From Spirosoma sp. (GTDB lineage Bacteria > Bacteroidota > Bacteroidia > Cytophagales > Spirosomataceae): 64,000 nt of DNA. Location: contig NZ_JAPLET010000019.1 in assembly GCF_026391055.1 (NCBI RefSeq), positions 1-64,000 of the forward strand, read 5' to 3'. Below are positions 35,978 through 45,406 of the stretch, piece after piece. The notes beneath the pieces are model-generated. The model saw nothing but the letters and a program-made list of their open reading frames with translations. It did not search any database and was not told the origin of the DNA. The position numbers and the translations under genes were made by a program. Within the stretch, counting starts at the first letter, position 1. The number at the start of each line of letters is the position of its first letter.

Positions 35978-36718
35978 TTACCCACTTAACTCGCTACGAA
36001 ACTTTTCGAAATAGTCGGACGCCTGCAACAATCGACTCCCGTACCAGGAAAACACCTCTCCATCGACCAGCAGCACCCGCGCCGATGGGCAAATCTCCTG
36101 TAACTCAGCAATATGTTTCTCCCTAAACGGATAAGGTTCTGACGATAGAAAGATCAGATCGGGCCGGGCGTTTTGTAAATCCTGCGGTGTAACCGCCGGA
36201 TAGCGAATTTTGTTGGCAAATGCATTGGTGAAACCCGCTGTGCTCAGCATGGCGTCAATAAACGTATCGCTGGCCGCTGCCATGTATGGTTTCCGCCAGA
36301 TTAGATAAGCAACGGACAAACGCATAGGCAGGAGAGGGGGAAGCAGACGAGATTCGATCTGCTGAGCCATTTTTTCGGCTTCCCGGCTTTTTCCCACCAA
36401 CGTTCCTACTTCCCGAATCATACTGATTGCATCGGGCACCGTTGTCATATCGGTAATATGTACAGCGTACTGTTGCTGAAGGGCTTCGATCTGCTCGCGG
36501 GTATTTTCCTCTTTATTGGCAAGAATAAAATCAGGCTCCAGCGCCTGAATTTTGTCGAGATCGAGCGTCTTGGTACCACCAACTACGGCTTTGGTTTTCA
36601 CCTGTTCCACCGGATGAATACAGAATTTGGTGACGCCAATAATTTCATCATTCAGGCCAAGCTCGAAGAGCAATTCTGTTTGAGATGGGACGACAGAAAC
36701 GATGCGTTTAGGGTTCAT
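35978..36718 (-). CDS. Helical-backbone metal receptor (ABC-type substrate-binding, BtuF-like)
   Basis: From the ATG at 36718 the protein has 246 residues. It has the PBP class III pattern: PKRIVSVVPSQTELLFELGL at the start, GGTKTLDLDKIQALEPDFILANKEEN in the first lobe, and SSEPYPFREKH in the second. Family members bind cobalamin, iron complexes or hemin. No signal peptide is visible with this start, and no permease or ATPase is adjacent, so it may not work in a standard transporter. In-frame upstream sequence (16 residues, from 36766) does not add a convincing signal. Confidence 0.82.
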   Translation of the reverse strand: MNPKRIVSVVPSQTELLFELGLNDEIIGVTKFCIHPVEQVKTKAVVGGTKTLDLDKIQALEPDFILANKEENTREQIEALQQQYAVHITDMTTVPDAISMIREVGTLVGKSREAEKMAQQIESRLLPPLLPMRLSVAYLIWRKPYMAAASDTFIDAMLSTAGFTNAFANKIRYPAVTPQDLQNARPDLIFLSSEPYPFREKHIAELQEICPSARVLLVDGEVFSWYGSRLLQASDYFEKFRSELSG

Positions 36719-36838
36719 AAATGAGACGTTCAGCAAGCGAAAAAGGTAACTCAGCGGCTGTTTCACAGCTTTTAAGAAACTTTTGAAGAGGAATTGAAAT
36801 TTTTGTGCAACGTTTACTCAATGAATCCTTCATTCACC

Positions 36839-37675
36839 ATGAGACAATCAATTTTCACCTTTCTTGCCGTCGGTTTATGCGTTACGACGCTGTACGGCCA
36901 AACGCCAGCTTCGGGTAAAATCACCTACGAAGGTATGCGTCAGTTTGACCGCTCACAAATGCGGATGGTTATTAACGGACAGGAAGTTCGGCCTGGTAGC
37001 GCGGGGGCTCCTGATGCGCCCGAAGGCATGCCCGAGGTTATTTCGTTCACCCAGAAACTGGTGTTTGCCGGAACAATGGCTAAAGAAGAACGCGACAGGC
37101 CGCAGAATATGATGATGCGCCGAACAATGGGCGACGGGCCATCGGATGGCTCGGGCGGAAACCGCGAGGGGAGACCCCGAACGATGCGGATGACTCCCCC
37201 CTTCGAACAACGAACCTACCTTGATCTGGCTAACCGCCAGCGCATTGATGTGCTGATGGTGAAGAAGGATACAGTGGTGACGGATACGTACCGTTCCGAA
37301 AAGCCCATGCCAACCGCCACCGACTGGACGACAGCCGATAAAACGAAAAAAATTGCGGGCTACACCTGCCACAAGGCAACGGCTAGCCGTCGGAAAGAAA
37401 CGTACACCATCTGGTACACAACGGATTTGCCGTTCACCTATTCGCCCGTTGCCGATTTAACGCCCCCCAAAGGCGTTGTGCTGCAAATCGAATCGGATAC
37501 CGAATCATATAAAGCAACGGGAGTCTCGATGGAAGCTATTGCCGAGGCCAGTGTACAGCCACCTAAAGGGGCTAAAACCGTTTCGAGTGAAGAAATGGAA
37601 GAAATACGCCGAAAAGGTATGGCCGATTTCCGGCAAAAAATGATGCAGAACATGCCCATGCGGAGCCAAAACTAA
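36839..37675 (+). CDS. GLPGLI family protein
   Basis: From the ATG at 36839 (MRQSIFTF) the protein has 278 residues and a signal peptide (about 1-21, ending LYGQ). An in-frame ATG at 36821 would add six residues before it and cannot be excluded. The GLPGLI-family core is the YTIWYTTDLPFTYSP region, with IAGYTCHKAT before it. Polar/Met/Arg-rich insertions (MMMRRTMGDGP) fill the middle. The function is unknown; GLPGLI genes commonly sit next to large outer-membrane barrels, as here. It is probably co-transcribed with the next gene, 42 nt away. Confidence 0.88.
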   Translation: MRQSIFTFLAVGLCVTTLYGQTPASGKITYEGMRQFDRSQMRMVINGQEVRPGSAGAPDAPEGMPEVISFTQKLVFAGTMAKEERDRPQNMMMRRTMGDGPSDGSGGNREGRPRTMRMTPPFEQRTYLDLANRQRIDVLMVKKDTVVTDTYRSEKPMPTATDWTTADKTKKIAGYTCHKATASRRKETYTIWYTTDLPFTYSPVADLTPPKGVVLQIESDTESYKATGVSMEAIAEASVQPPKGAKTVSSEEMEEIRRKGMADFRQKMMQNMPMRSQN

Positions 37676-37717
37676 GTTTGTATTGAATAATGTATACAGG
37701 AAAACGTATAATGAAAA

Positions 37718-40702
37718 ATGATAAACTTACTGAATTTGAAGCAATTAACTCGATTCTTGTTGATCGTTCTTCATTGTACATTATTTATTAGCTTTAAATC
37801 CTTCGCCCAGTCGCCAGGTACAATCAGCGGGCAGGTAGTGGACTCACTGACCCGGAAACCGCTCCTTGAAGCTTCGGTTTCACTTTTATCGGCAAAGGAC
37901 TCCTCGTTGGTGAGTTTTGGTATTACAGATGGAGAAGGACGTTTCTCGTTCCCGAAAATAGCCGAGGGACAGTACCGCGTATTGGTTACGTATGTGGGGT
38001 ACCGGAGCCGCGTCCGCCGGGTTTCGGTAACCAAAACCGACCCCTCGTCAAATGTTGGGGCCATTGACCTGGTCGCTCAGTCGCAAACGTTAACCGAAGT
38101 GTCCGTGCAGGGCGAACGAGCTCCCATCGCTGTAAAAGGGGATACACTGGAATTTAACGCCGGTTCGTTCAAAACCCGCCCCAATGCGCAGGTAGAGGAC
38201 TTGCTGAAGAAACTGCCCGGCGTAGAAGTTGACCGGGATGGCAACGTGAAAGCGCAGGGTCAGGCCATTACGAAAGTGCTGGTGGATGGCAAACCTTTCT
38301 TCGGCAATGATCCCAAAATGGCGACCCGAAACCTCCCCGCCGACATCATCGACAAGGTACAACTCTTTGACCAGGCTTCGGAACAATCGGCTTTTTCGGG
38401 GGTGGACGACGGCGACCGGGAAAAAACGATCAATATCACGACCAAGAAAGACAAACGGAAAGGCTCATTTGGTCAGCAGACCATTGGTGCCGGGCCAAAA
38501 CCGGGCGACGATGCAAGATACTCGGGTCGGGTGAGCTTCAACCGGTTTAACAACGGCCGACAGATTTCCATGCTGGGCATGGCCAACAATGTGAACCAAC
38601 AGGGTTTTACGGCCTCGGATTTGGGTCTTGGGAATAACTTTGGCGGAGCCGGACAAGGGCAGGGCGGTGGCGGAGGCAGTAACGTGGTACGCGGTGGCGC
38701 CGGTGGCGGCAGCGGGAATGGTGCCGGTCAGGTGGGGAGCAATGCGATCACCCAATCGTGGGCAGCCGGTATTAACTACCGCGACGGCTGGGGCAAAAAG
38801 ATTGATGTGGTTAGCAGCTACAACGCCAGTAATACCAACACCCTCACTAACCAGCAAAGTCACCGGGAAAACGTGATTCCGAGCGGCACTGCCGGTACGG
38901 TGATTACGCGCCCCGATGCTGGCTTTATCCGCGACCAGACTAACGGTTCTGACAATACCAATACCAACCAAAGGGCCAACCTGCGGCTCGATTATCGCGT
39001 CGATTCGATGACAACGATCCGGGTTATTCCGAATTTGTCGTGGCAAAATTCGACGTATAGCAACCAGAGCCAGGCCCGAACGATTACCAACGAAGGCGTG
39101 CTGGCCAATTCGAGCCTAACCAATTATAACTCAACCGGTAGTGGCTTTAACGGCAATAACTCACTGCTGCTTTTGCGCAAATTCCAGAAAAAAGGCCGGA
39201 GCTTTTCCGTAAACTGGAACATCGCGTTCAATAACCAGGACAACGAAGGAATCAACAAATCGGTCAACCAATTCAACGGCTCGTCGACCAGCCTGACGTC
39301 GGGTATTATAACAAAAGATACCCTAACAGGCATTATTACGCAGACCATTAATCAGCGGAACAATCAGCAAACGCATTCGATGACCAACACCATCAATGTG
39401 AGTTATACGGAGCCGTTGTCTATGCGCCAGACCCTTGAATTTCATTACAACCTGTCTGATAACCATAATACGTCGAACCGGGCGGTGAATGATTTTAATG
39501 GGCTGACGAACCAGTACGATCAGTTGAATACATTCCTGAGCAACAATTTTGTGAACGACTACGTAACCAATCGCGGTGGATTGACGTGGCAAACCCGGCG
39601 GTTGAAGTATACCTACGCATTCGGGCTGGATGCGCAACAGGCGAGCCTCAACTCCGATAACCTAAGCCGGGAAACGAACCTGAATCGCACGTTTTCGAAC
39701 TTGTTGCCCAATGCCTTGCTGACCTACAATTTTGCCAAAAGTCGGCGGCTCCGGTTCAACTACCGAACTCGTATCAATGCGCCGTCGGTGAACCAGTTGC
39801 AACCGGTAGCCAATAACACGAACCCGCTTAACATTCAGTTAGGTAACGCTAATTTGCAGCCGGAATATAGCCACACGCTGTCGTTGAACTACAACCAGTT
39901 TGATGCTGCTACGTTTAGGAATATGTTCCTCTTTCTGAACGCCAGCCGAACGGATAACAAAATCGTCAACTCAACGGTATTCGACAGATCAGGTGCGCAG
40001 ACTACCATACCCGTCAATACCAATGGCTATTACACGGTGAACGGATCGTTGGTCTTCGGTCGGCCGCTTAAATTAGGTGCGCAGAAAACCAACCTGAACC
40101 TTTCGACAAACATGACTTTCAACCAGGGGACGAGCTTCATCAACAACCAGTCTAACCAGGCGAAAAACTGGCTGATTGGTCAGGGGGTTGGCCTGAGTTC
40201 GAACTTTACGGAGAAACTGGACTTGAACCTGTCGGGGAACATCAACTGGCAATCGGCCAAGTACTCACTGCAACCCCAGCAGAACACCACCTTCCTGAAT
40301 CAGACGGTTACGCTCGATGTCTACTATCAATTGCCGCTGAAGTTTACCTTCTCTACGAACGTTTACTTCAATCATTACGGTGGCAACTCGGCTAACTTTA
40401 ACCAGTCGTATACACTCTGGAACGCTACGCTGGCCCGCCAGTTGTTCAAGCAAAATCAGGGAGAACTGCGCTTCCAGGCATTCGATTTGCTGAACCAGAA
40501 CCAGAGTATCGTCCGAAATGTGACTGATACGTATACGGAGGAAGTTCGGAGCAGGGTGCTGAACCGGTACTTCATGGTCAGCTTCGTGTATAATCTGCGC
40601 CGGTTTAGTGCGGGCGTTACCGCGCCACGTGATCCGTTCCAAGAGCGGAATGGGGGAGGCCAGCGCGGACAGGGGGGAGGCTTCCGCCGGAATAATGGCT
40701 AA
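37718..40702 (+). CDS. TonB-dependent-receptor-like outer membrane beta-barrel protein
   Basis: The 994-residue protein has a signal peptide (about 1-31) and an N-terminal carboxypeptidase-regulatory-like domain (GTISGQVVDSLTRKPLLEASVSL). A plug-like region follows (about 105-230, VEDLLKKLPGVEVDRDGNV and KVLVDGKPFFGNDPKMATRNLPADIIDKVQ), then a long beta barrel of the outer-membrane family 2 type. Gly-rich linkers sit at about 305-345 and at the C-terminus (GGGQRGQGGGF). It probably transports or displays a substrate across the outer membrane with the GLPGLI partner. The substrate is unknown. Confidence 0.9.
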   Translation: MINLLNLKQLTRFLLIVLHCTLFISFKSFAQSPGTISGQVVDSLTRKPLLEASVSLLSAKDSSLVSFGITDGEGRFSFPKIAEGQYRVLVTYVGYRSRVRRVSVTKTDPSSNVGAIDLVAQSQTLTEVSVQGERAPIAVKGDTLEFNAGSFKTRPNAQVEDLLKKLPGVEVDRDGNVKAQGQAITKVLVDGKPFFGNDPKMATRNLPADIIDKVQLFDQASEQSAFSGVDDGDREKTINITTKKDKRKGSFGQQTIGAGPKPGDDARYSGRVSFNRFNNGRQISMLGMANNVNQQGFTASDLGLGNNFGGAGQGQGGGGGSNVVRGGAGGGSGNGAGQVGSNAITQSWAAGINYRDGWGKKIDVVSSYNASNTNTLTNQQSHRENVIPSGTAGTVITRPDAGFIRDQTNGSDNTNTNQRANLRLDYRVDSMTTIRVIPNLSWQNSTYSNQSQARTITNEGVLANSSLTNYNSTGSGFNGNNSLLLLRKFQKKGRSFSVNWNIAFNNQDNEGINKSVNQFNGSSTSLTSGIITKDTLTGIITQTINQRNNQQTHSMTNTINVSYTEPLSMRQTLEFHYNLSDNHNTSNRAVNDFNGLTNQYDQLNTFLSNNFVNDYVTNRGGLTWQTRRLKYTYAFGLDAQQASLNSDNLSRETNLNRTFSNLLPNALLTYNFAKSRRLRFNYRTRINAPSVNQLQPVANNTNPLNIQLGNANLQPEYSHTLSLNYNQFDAATFRNMFLFLNASRTDNKIVNSTVFDRSGAQTTIPVNTNGYYTVNGSLVFGRPLKLGAQKTNLNLSTNMTFNQGTSFINNQSNQAKNWLIGQGVGLSSNFTEKLDLNLSGNINWQSAKYSLQPQQNTTFLNQTVTLDVYYQLPLKFTFSTNVYFNHYGGNSANFNQSYTLWNATLARQLFKQNQGELRFQAFDLLNQNQSIVRNVTDTYTEEVRSRVLNRYFMVSFVYNLRRFSAGVTAPRDPFQERNGGGQRGQGGGFRRNNG

Positions 40703-40709
40703 CAAAATA

Positions 40710-40757
40710 CATGAACACAGCGACACAAAGATTAATCTCTGTGTCGCTGTGTTCATG
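40710..40757. terminator. 18-bp perfect hairpin between convergent genes
   Basis: 40710-40727 pairs perfectly with 40740-40757; three more inner pairs (AGA with TCT) follow after one mismatch. The stop codons of the convergent neighbours are 8 nt and 5 nt away. Confidence 0.75.
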
Positions 40758-40761
40758 CCTC

Positions 40762-41832
40762 TTACTTTATATACCGAAAATCTTCGCCACCTTTCAGTGC
40801 AAGGAGCGTTTCGTACATCAACTTAATTACGTTCTGTACGTCGTCCATATGCACCGTTTCGACGGTGGTGTGCATGTACTTAAGCGGAAGCGAAATAAGG
40901 GCCGAGGCAATGCCTTCTGTCGCGTAGGCAAAAGCATCTGTATCTGTACCTGTCGAACGGCTCACAGCCTGCCGCTGAAACTCAATTCCCTGTTGTTCGG
41001 CCACGCCGATCATGAAATCGAGTACGTTATTTTGTACGGCCGGGCCGTAACATAATACGGGGCCACCGCCACATTTTAGATCACCCTGTTCTTTTTTGTC
41101 GTATTTGGGCGACTGCGTATCGTGGGTTACATCGGTACAAATAGCCAGATCGGGCTTGAGCCGCCGGGCAATCATCTCCGCCCCTCGCAGACCAATTTCT
41201 TCCTGAACCGCGTTGACGATGTACAATGTAAACGGCAGGGTGATGTCGTTTTCCTTTAAAAGCCGGGCTACTTCGGCGATCATGAACCCACCCATGCGGT
41301 TATCCAGAGCCCGGCCAACGTAATAGCGGCCGTTCAACTCCATCAATCCGTCGGTAAAGGTGCAGACGGTACCAACGTGAATACCCATGTCCAGCACTTC
41401 CTGTTTGGTGGAGGCCCCCACGTCAATGAACAGGTCTGTAACTTTGGGGGCCGTATCTTTCGCCAGATCGCGAACGTGGATAGCGGGCCAGCCAAATACA
41501 CCTTCAACTACGCCTTTTTTCGTGTGAAGGTTAACCCGCATGGATGGCGCAATGAGGGCATCGGAGCCCCCGTTTCGGCGTACGAACAGGTAGCCATCGT
41601 CAGAAATGTAATTCACAAACCAGGAAATCTCGTCGGAGTGGGCTTCAATAACGACTTTATAGTCTTTACCCGGTCCTATAACGCCTACAGCCGTGCCATA
41701 GGTGTCGACAATGTACTCGTCGGTATAGGGTTTGAGGTAATCCAGCCAAATCTGCTGCCCCGACGATTCGAAGCCGGTGGGGGAGGCATTGTTTAAATAC
41801 TTGTAGAGGAAACTTTTACTTTGTTCGTTCAT
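40762..41832 (-). CDS. M42 family metallopeptidase (glutamyl aminopeptidase/endoglucanase-like)
   Basis: The 356-residue protein belongs to the M42 dizinc aminopeptidases. Visible metal ligands are H65 and D67 in IEAHSDEIS, the central D177 (ALDNRMGG), E211/E212 in VQEEIGLRGA, D234 (ICTDVTHD) and the late H in LKYMHTTVET. These cytoplasmic enzymes trim short peptides. Length and order are standard. It precedes no other gene in an obvious operon; the XRE regulator lies 72 nt upstream on the same strand. Confidence 0.93.
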   Translation of the reverse strand: MNEQSKSFLYKYLNNASPTGFESSGQQIWLDYLKPYTDEYIVDTYGTAVGVIGPGKDYKVVIEAHSDEISWFVNYISDDGYLFVRRNGGSDALIAPSMRVNLHTKKGVVEGVFGWPAIHVRDLAKDTAPKVTDLFIDVGASTKQEVLDMGIHVGTVCTFTDGLMELNGRYYVGRALDNRMGGFMIAEVARLLKENDITLPFTLYIVNAVQEEIGLRGAEMIARRLKPDLAICTDVTHDTQSPKYDKKEQGDLKCGGGPVLCYGPAVQNNVLDFMIGVAEQQGIEFQRQAVSRSTGTDTDAFAYATEGIASALISLPLKYMHTTVETVHMDDVQNVIKLMYETLLALKGGEDFRYIK

Positions 41833-41904
41833 TACGGAGTTTAATTAGGATAAGAGCAAGGCCAAAATAGGCACGCCCTTCTCGTAAAGTAAAGGGAAAA
41901 AATA

Positions 41905-42330
41905 TCAAAACCCAATCCGCTCACGCTTCTGCTCAACGCCCATTGAGCGAAGAACTTCCATGGCGATCCGGTCGTCGTATTTGCGTTTCCAGTAGTCGGC
42001 TTCCAGCCGGAGCTTGTCCAGTTCCAGCTGTTGTTTTTCGACTACCAGTCGAAGTGTTTCCAGTTCATGACTGACCAGTTCCTCGGATTTTTCCTCCACA
42101 ACCTGCGCAGAAACAACGTCGTCGGTGAGCAGGGCGAGGGGCGAAATAGCCAAAACGTTCGCTATTTGGGTCAGCCGGGAGAGGGTCAGGTCAGTTTTGC
42201 CGCGTTCAATATCGCCGTAGGCCGTTGTGGACAGATTGAGTAAATCGGCCATGTTTTCCTGCGATAAACCGCGCTGTAGCCGTTGTAGGCGTATTTTTTC
42301 GGCCGGGCCACGATTGGAGATAGTGCTCAT
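41905..42330 (-). CDS. XRE family helix-turn-helix regulator with coiled-coil tail
   Basis: From the ATG at 42330 the protein has 141 residues (a start at 42342 adds four). Residues about 10-70 form an HTH_3 domain (IRLQRLQRGLSQENMADLLNLSTTAYGDIERGKTDLTLSRL). Residues 85-125 are a Leu/Glu-rich coiled coil (ELETLRLVVEKQQLELDKLRLEA) likely used for oligomerisation. It is divergent from clpP, with 133 nt between the starts, so control of clpP or itself is possible but unproven. Confidence 0.85.
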   Translation of the reverse strand: MSTISNRGPAEKIRLQRLQRGLSQENMADLLNLSTTAYGDIERGKTDLTLSRLTQIANVLAISPLALLTDDVVSAQVVEEKSEELVSHELETLRLVVEKQQLELDKLRLEADYWKRKYDDRIAMEVLRSMGVEQKRERIGF

Positions 42331-42463
42331 ATCAAGTAACAACGATAAAATCTAAACCAAAACTGACAGTGTTTTTCGTGATGATAACGCAATTTTGTAA
42401 CGAAACAATTCTCGAACTTACACCAAGCGTTCTTGGTTTTCAAATCAAGAAGTAAACCCAATT

Positions 42464-43153
42464 ATGAATTACGAAAAAGAATTCCGCAATTTCGCCGTGC
42501 ATCACATGGGTCTTAACGGCCTGACGGTGGACGGTTACGTGAAGCACACTGTCCAGAATCATAGCGTTGAAAACATGACCCGTTCGGTCATTGAAGAGCG
42601 CCCCATGAACTTCCGCGAAGTAGACGTGTTCTCGCGCCTTATGGCCGACCGCATTATTTTTATGGGTCTGCCCGTTGACGACAACATCGCTAACATCATT
42701 GTGGCCCAGCTGCTCTTCCTGGAGTCGGCTGATCCTAAAAAGGATATCCTGATGTACCTGAACAGCCCTGGTGGTTCTGTCTACGCCGGTTTAGGTATCT
42801 ACGACACCATGCAGTATGTGCGGCCGGATGTGGCTACCGTTTGCACCAGCCTGGCTGCGTCGATGGGTGCTGTATTGCTGGCTGGTGGTGCCGCTGGCAA
42901 GCGTTCGGCGTTGCCACATGCCCGTGTCATGATTCACCAGCCATCGGGCGGTGCGCAGGGACAGTCGGTCGATATTGAAATCACTGCTCGGGAAATCGTG
43001 AAGCTGCGTGTTGAATTATATGAAATTCTGGCGCACCACTCCGGCAAAAGTGTTGAGGAGATCGAGAAAGATTCGGACCGCGACAAATGGATGCGGGCTG
43101 AAGAGGCTAAAGAATACGGCCTGATTGATGAGGTTCTGCGCCGGGAGAAGTAA
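42464..43153 (+). CDS. clpP: ATP-dependent Clp protease proteolytic subunit
   Basis: The 229-residue protein is the ClpP serine protease subunit. The catalytic triad is S133 (AASMGAVLL), H158 (VMIHQP) and D207; the spacings (25 and 49) match E. coli ClpP. The N-terminal 45 residues form an extended propeptide-like region. ClpP forms a tetradecamer with ClpX, which unfolds substrates into it. clpX lies 5.3 kb away on the same strand, separated by the bacteriocin-like cluster. Confidence 0.96.
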   Translation: MNYEKEFRNFAVHHMGLNGLTVDGYVKHTVQNHSVENMTRSVIEERPMNFREVDVFSRLMADRIIFMGLPVDDNIANIIVAQLLFLESADPKKDILMYLNSPGGSVYAGLGIYDTMQYVRPDVATVCTSLAASMGAVLLAGGAAGKRSALPHARVMIHQPSGGAQGQSVDIEITAREIVKLRVELYEILAHHSGKSVEEIEKDSDRDKWMRAEEAKEYGLIDEVLRREK

Positions 43154-43173
43154 TTCCGGCCCTATCGTTTAAG

Positions 43174-43236
43174 AAGCTATCGTTTGTATGTGGTTACCGG
43201 ATACTATCTGTGGCCGCTGCGAACGATAGCTTTTTT
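43174..43236 (+). terminator. Terminator after clpP
   Basis: AAGCTATCGTT (43174-43184) pairs with 43222-43232; the 3' side continues into six T (43231-43236). The 37-nt loop is long. The exporter gene ends at 43235 on the opposite strand. Confidence 0.55.
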
Positions 43237-45406
43237 AGTTTATCACTTCTGTTTGTTGTTGCCAGAAATGACTGTACACCTGTCCGTTAGTTAATAACTC
43301 GGAATGTACGCCTTCTTCTATAACGGCTCCATTTCTGAGCACAACAATTTTATCAGCTGTACGAACGGTACTGAGTCGGTGGGCAATCAGGATAATGGTT
43401 TTCCCGGCCTCCCGTAACCGCTGAATGGTGCGCTGTACGTACTGCTCGGAGCCCGAATCGAGGGCTGATGTGGCTTCATCCAGAATCAAAACTTCCGGAT
43501 TTCGATATAAAGCGCGGGCGATGGCGAGCCGTTGCTTTTGGCCACCGGAGAGCATAGCTCCGTTTTCGCCGAGGTAGGTGTGGAAACCGTTCGGTAATTT
43601 CTCGATGAAGTCGGTAATGCCTACTTGAGCACAAAGGTCCACAATACGCTGTATATCGGGCAGGGCTTCACCAACGGCAATATTGTCAATGACATTACCC
43701 GCAAATAAATCAAGTTTTTGTGGGACAACGCTTACGATCCGGCGCAGACTGTTGAGGTCAATATGTTGTATGTCGTATGCGCCTAGGTATATGCTCCCTT
43801 TCTGTAACGGATATAAACCCTGTAGTAGAGACAGTAAGGTTGACTTCCCCGAACCGCTCTCACCCACCACAGCGGTAATTTTGCCGACGGGTATAGTTAG
43901 TGTGAGGTCGTCAAAAACAGTGGTCCGGGTGCCGTACCGAAACGCTACGTTCCTGAACTGGATATCGCCAACCATATCTGGCCGGAGTAGAACTTTGTTT
44001 TCGGTCGCTTCCCGGTCCAAATCCATGATTTCGAACAGTCGGTCGGCGGCAATGAGTGCGTCCTGAATGGTACGGTTTGCGCCAATCAGGCTGGAAGCCG
44101 GGCCGGTAAAATACCCAATAAGGGCATAGAATGATAACAATTCGCCGGGCGTTATCTGGCGTTGAAGCACGAAATAGCCACCAACCCAAAGCAAAATAAT
44201 CGTAAATAAGCGGGTTACCAGTTCAGATGCCGAGCCGAGGTAAATACTACGCTGGCCCGACGCAAAGATCGTTTGCAGAACCTGTACAAAGCGGGTTTCT
44301 GTTTTGTCACCGGCAAACTCCTCCAGCCCAAACCGTTTGATAGTGCTTACGGCGTTGAGCGATTCGACCAGTTGGGTTTCAAGATCGGCTGCATTTTCCA
44401 TTAACTGGCGTTGATACCGGCGGTTGATGCGGTTGGCCAGCCAGTAAAGCCCGACATATAAGGGCACCACCAGCAACATTACCAGCGCCAGTTTCCAGTA
44501 ATAGGTGAACATCAGCCCAAACGAAAACAGGATGATCAGGACGTTGACAATCAGACCCAGCGCCGTATCGTTGATGAACGCCCGAATCTTGACGGCGTCG
44601 TTAATACGGGAGATGATTTCGCCCACGCGCATCGTGTCAAAAAACGACTGCGGAAGTTTCAGCAGGTGCTTGTAGTATCCCAAAATCAGGGCTGCGTCCA
44701 TGCGCTGGCCGGTTTTGAGGTTAAACAGGCTTTTGGTGGTGCCAATGAATAGTTGCAGCAGCAGTGCGACGACCATCACGACACTGAGCAGGTTCAACAG
44801 GTTCTGGTTGGCATCGGGTAGTACGTTGTCAATAATTTTCTGTACGTAAATCGACGTAGTCAGGCCCAGAAGGGTATAGACAACGGCACCCACCAGGGCC
44901 TGAATCAAAATAGCCCGATGAGGACGTACCAGTTGCCAGAATCGTTGCGTAACGGAGGTTCTCTGATTTACCTGCTGAAAGCCGTCGTCGGGTAGCAGGA
45001 GCACCAGTACCCCCGTCCATTCGGCTTTAAAGGTAGCCAGGGGTTTACGGTGCATCCGGCCATCGCCGGGGTCCATTACCTCGACATAGTTACGGGTAAC
45101 GCGGTAAATGACGACGTAGTGGTGTAAGGTGCCACGTACAATAACATGCGCAATGGCTGGTAATGGTATTTTGGTCAGGCTTTCGAGCGGGTCGGCATTC
45201 GTGCCGGCTTTTACCCCTTTGGCCTGAAACCCCATTTGTTTAGCTGCTTCAATCAATCCAAGTACGTTGGTGCCTTTTTGATCGGTACTGGCTAGCTGCC
45301 GGATACGGGCCACGGGCATCAGTAGCCGGTAATGAGCAGCGATTGATGCCAGGCAGGCCGCCCCACAATCGGTAATGTCGCGTTGTTTGATCTGAATACG
45401 TTTCAT
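43235..45406 (-). CDS. Peptidase-containing ABC transporter (C39 protease, leader-cleaving exporter)
   Basis: The 723-residue protein combines three parts. Residues 1-140 are a C39 cysteine protease with Q8, C14 (ITDCGAAC), H96 (LHHYVV) and D112 (MDPGDG), which cleaves after double-glycine leaders. Residues 155-445 are six transmembrane helices. Residues 480-723 are an ABC ATPase with Walker A GESGSGKS (515-522), LSGGQ (619-623) and LILDEATSALD. It should cut and export the two GG-leader peptides encoded upstream. It overlaps the HlyD-type adaptor gene by 4 nt. Confidence 0.94.
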   Translation of the reverse strand: MKRIQIKQRDITDCGAACLASIAAHYRLLMPVARIRQLASTDQKGTNVLGLIEAAKQMGFQAKGVKAGTNADPLESLTKIPLPAIAHVIVRGTLHHYVVIYRVTRNYVEVMDPGDGRMHRKPLATFKAEWTGVLVLLLPDDGFQQVNQRTSVTQRFWQLVRPHRAILIQALVGAVVYTLLGLTTSIYVQKIIDNVLPDANQNLLNLLSVVMVVALLLQLFIGTTKSLFNLKTGQRMDAALILGYYKHLLKLPQSFFDTMRVGEIISRINDAVKIRAFINDTALGLIVNVLIILFSFGLMFTYYWKLALVMLLVVPLYVGLYWLANRINRRYQRQLMENAADLETQLVESLNAVSTIKRFGLEEFAGDKTETRFVQVLQTIFASGQRSIYLGSASELVTRLFTIILLWVGGYFVLQRQITPGELLSFYALIGYFTGPASSLIGANRTIQDALIAADRLFEIMDLDREATENKVLLRPDMVGDIQFRNVAFRYGTRTTVFDDLTLTIPVGKITAVVGESGSGKSTLLSLLQGLYPLQKGSIYLGAYDIQHIDLNSLRRIVSVVPQKLDLFAGNVIDNIAVGEALPDIQRIVDLCAQVGITDFIEKLPNGFHTYLGENGAMLSGGQKQRLAIARALYRNPEVLILDEATSALDSGSEQYVQRTIQRLREAGKTIILIAHRLSTVRTADKIVVLRNGAVIEEGVHSELLTNGQVYSHFWQQQTEVIN

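Noticed and set aside
38465-39046. Long antisense ORF inside the outer-membrane barrel gene
   Set aside because: It is a frame shadow of a strongly coding sense strand, with low-complexity content from the Gly-rich linker.
40608-41055. Two overlapping ORFs that share a similar opening near 40710
   Set aside because: They arise because both strands read through the arms of the 18-bp hairpin; they overlap real genes and have no family features.
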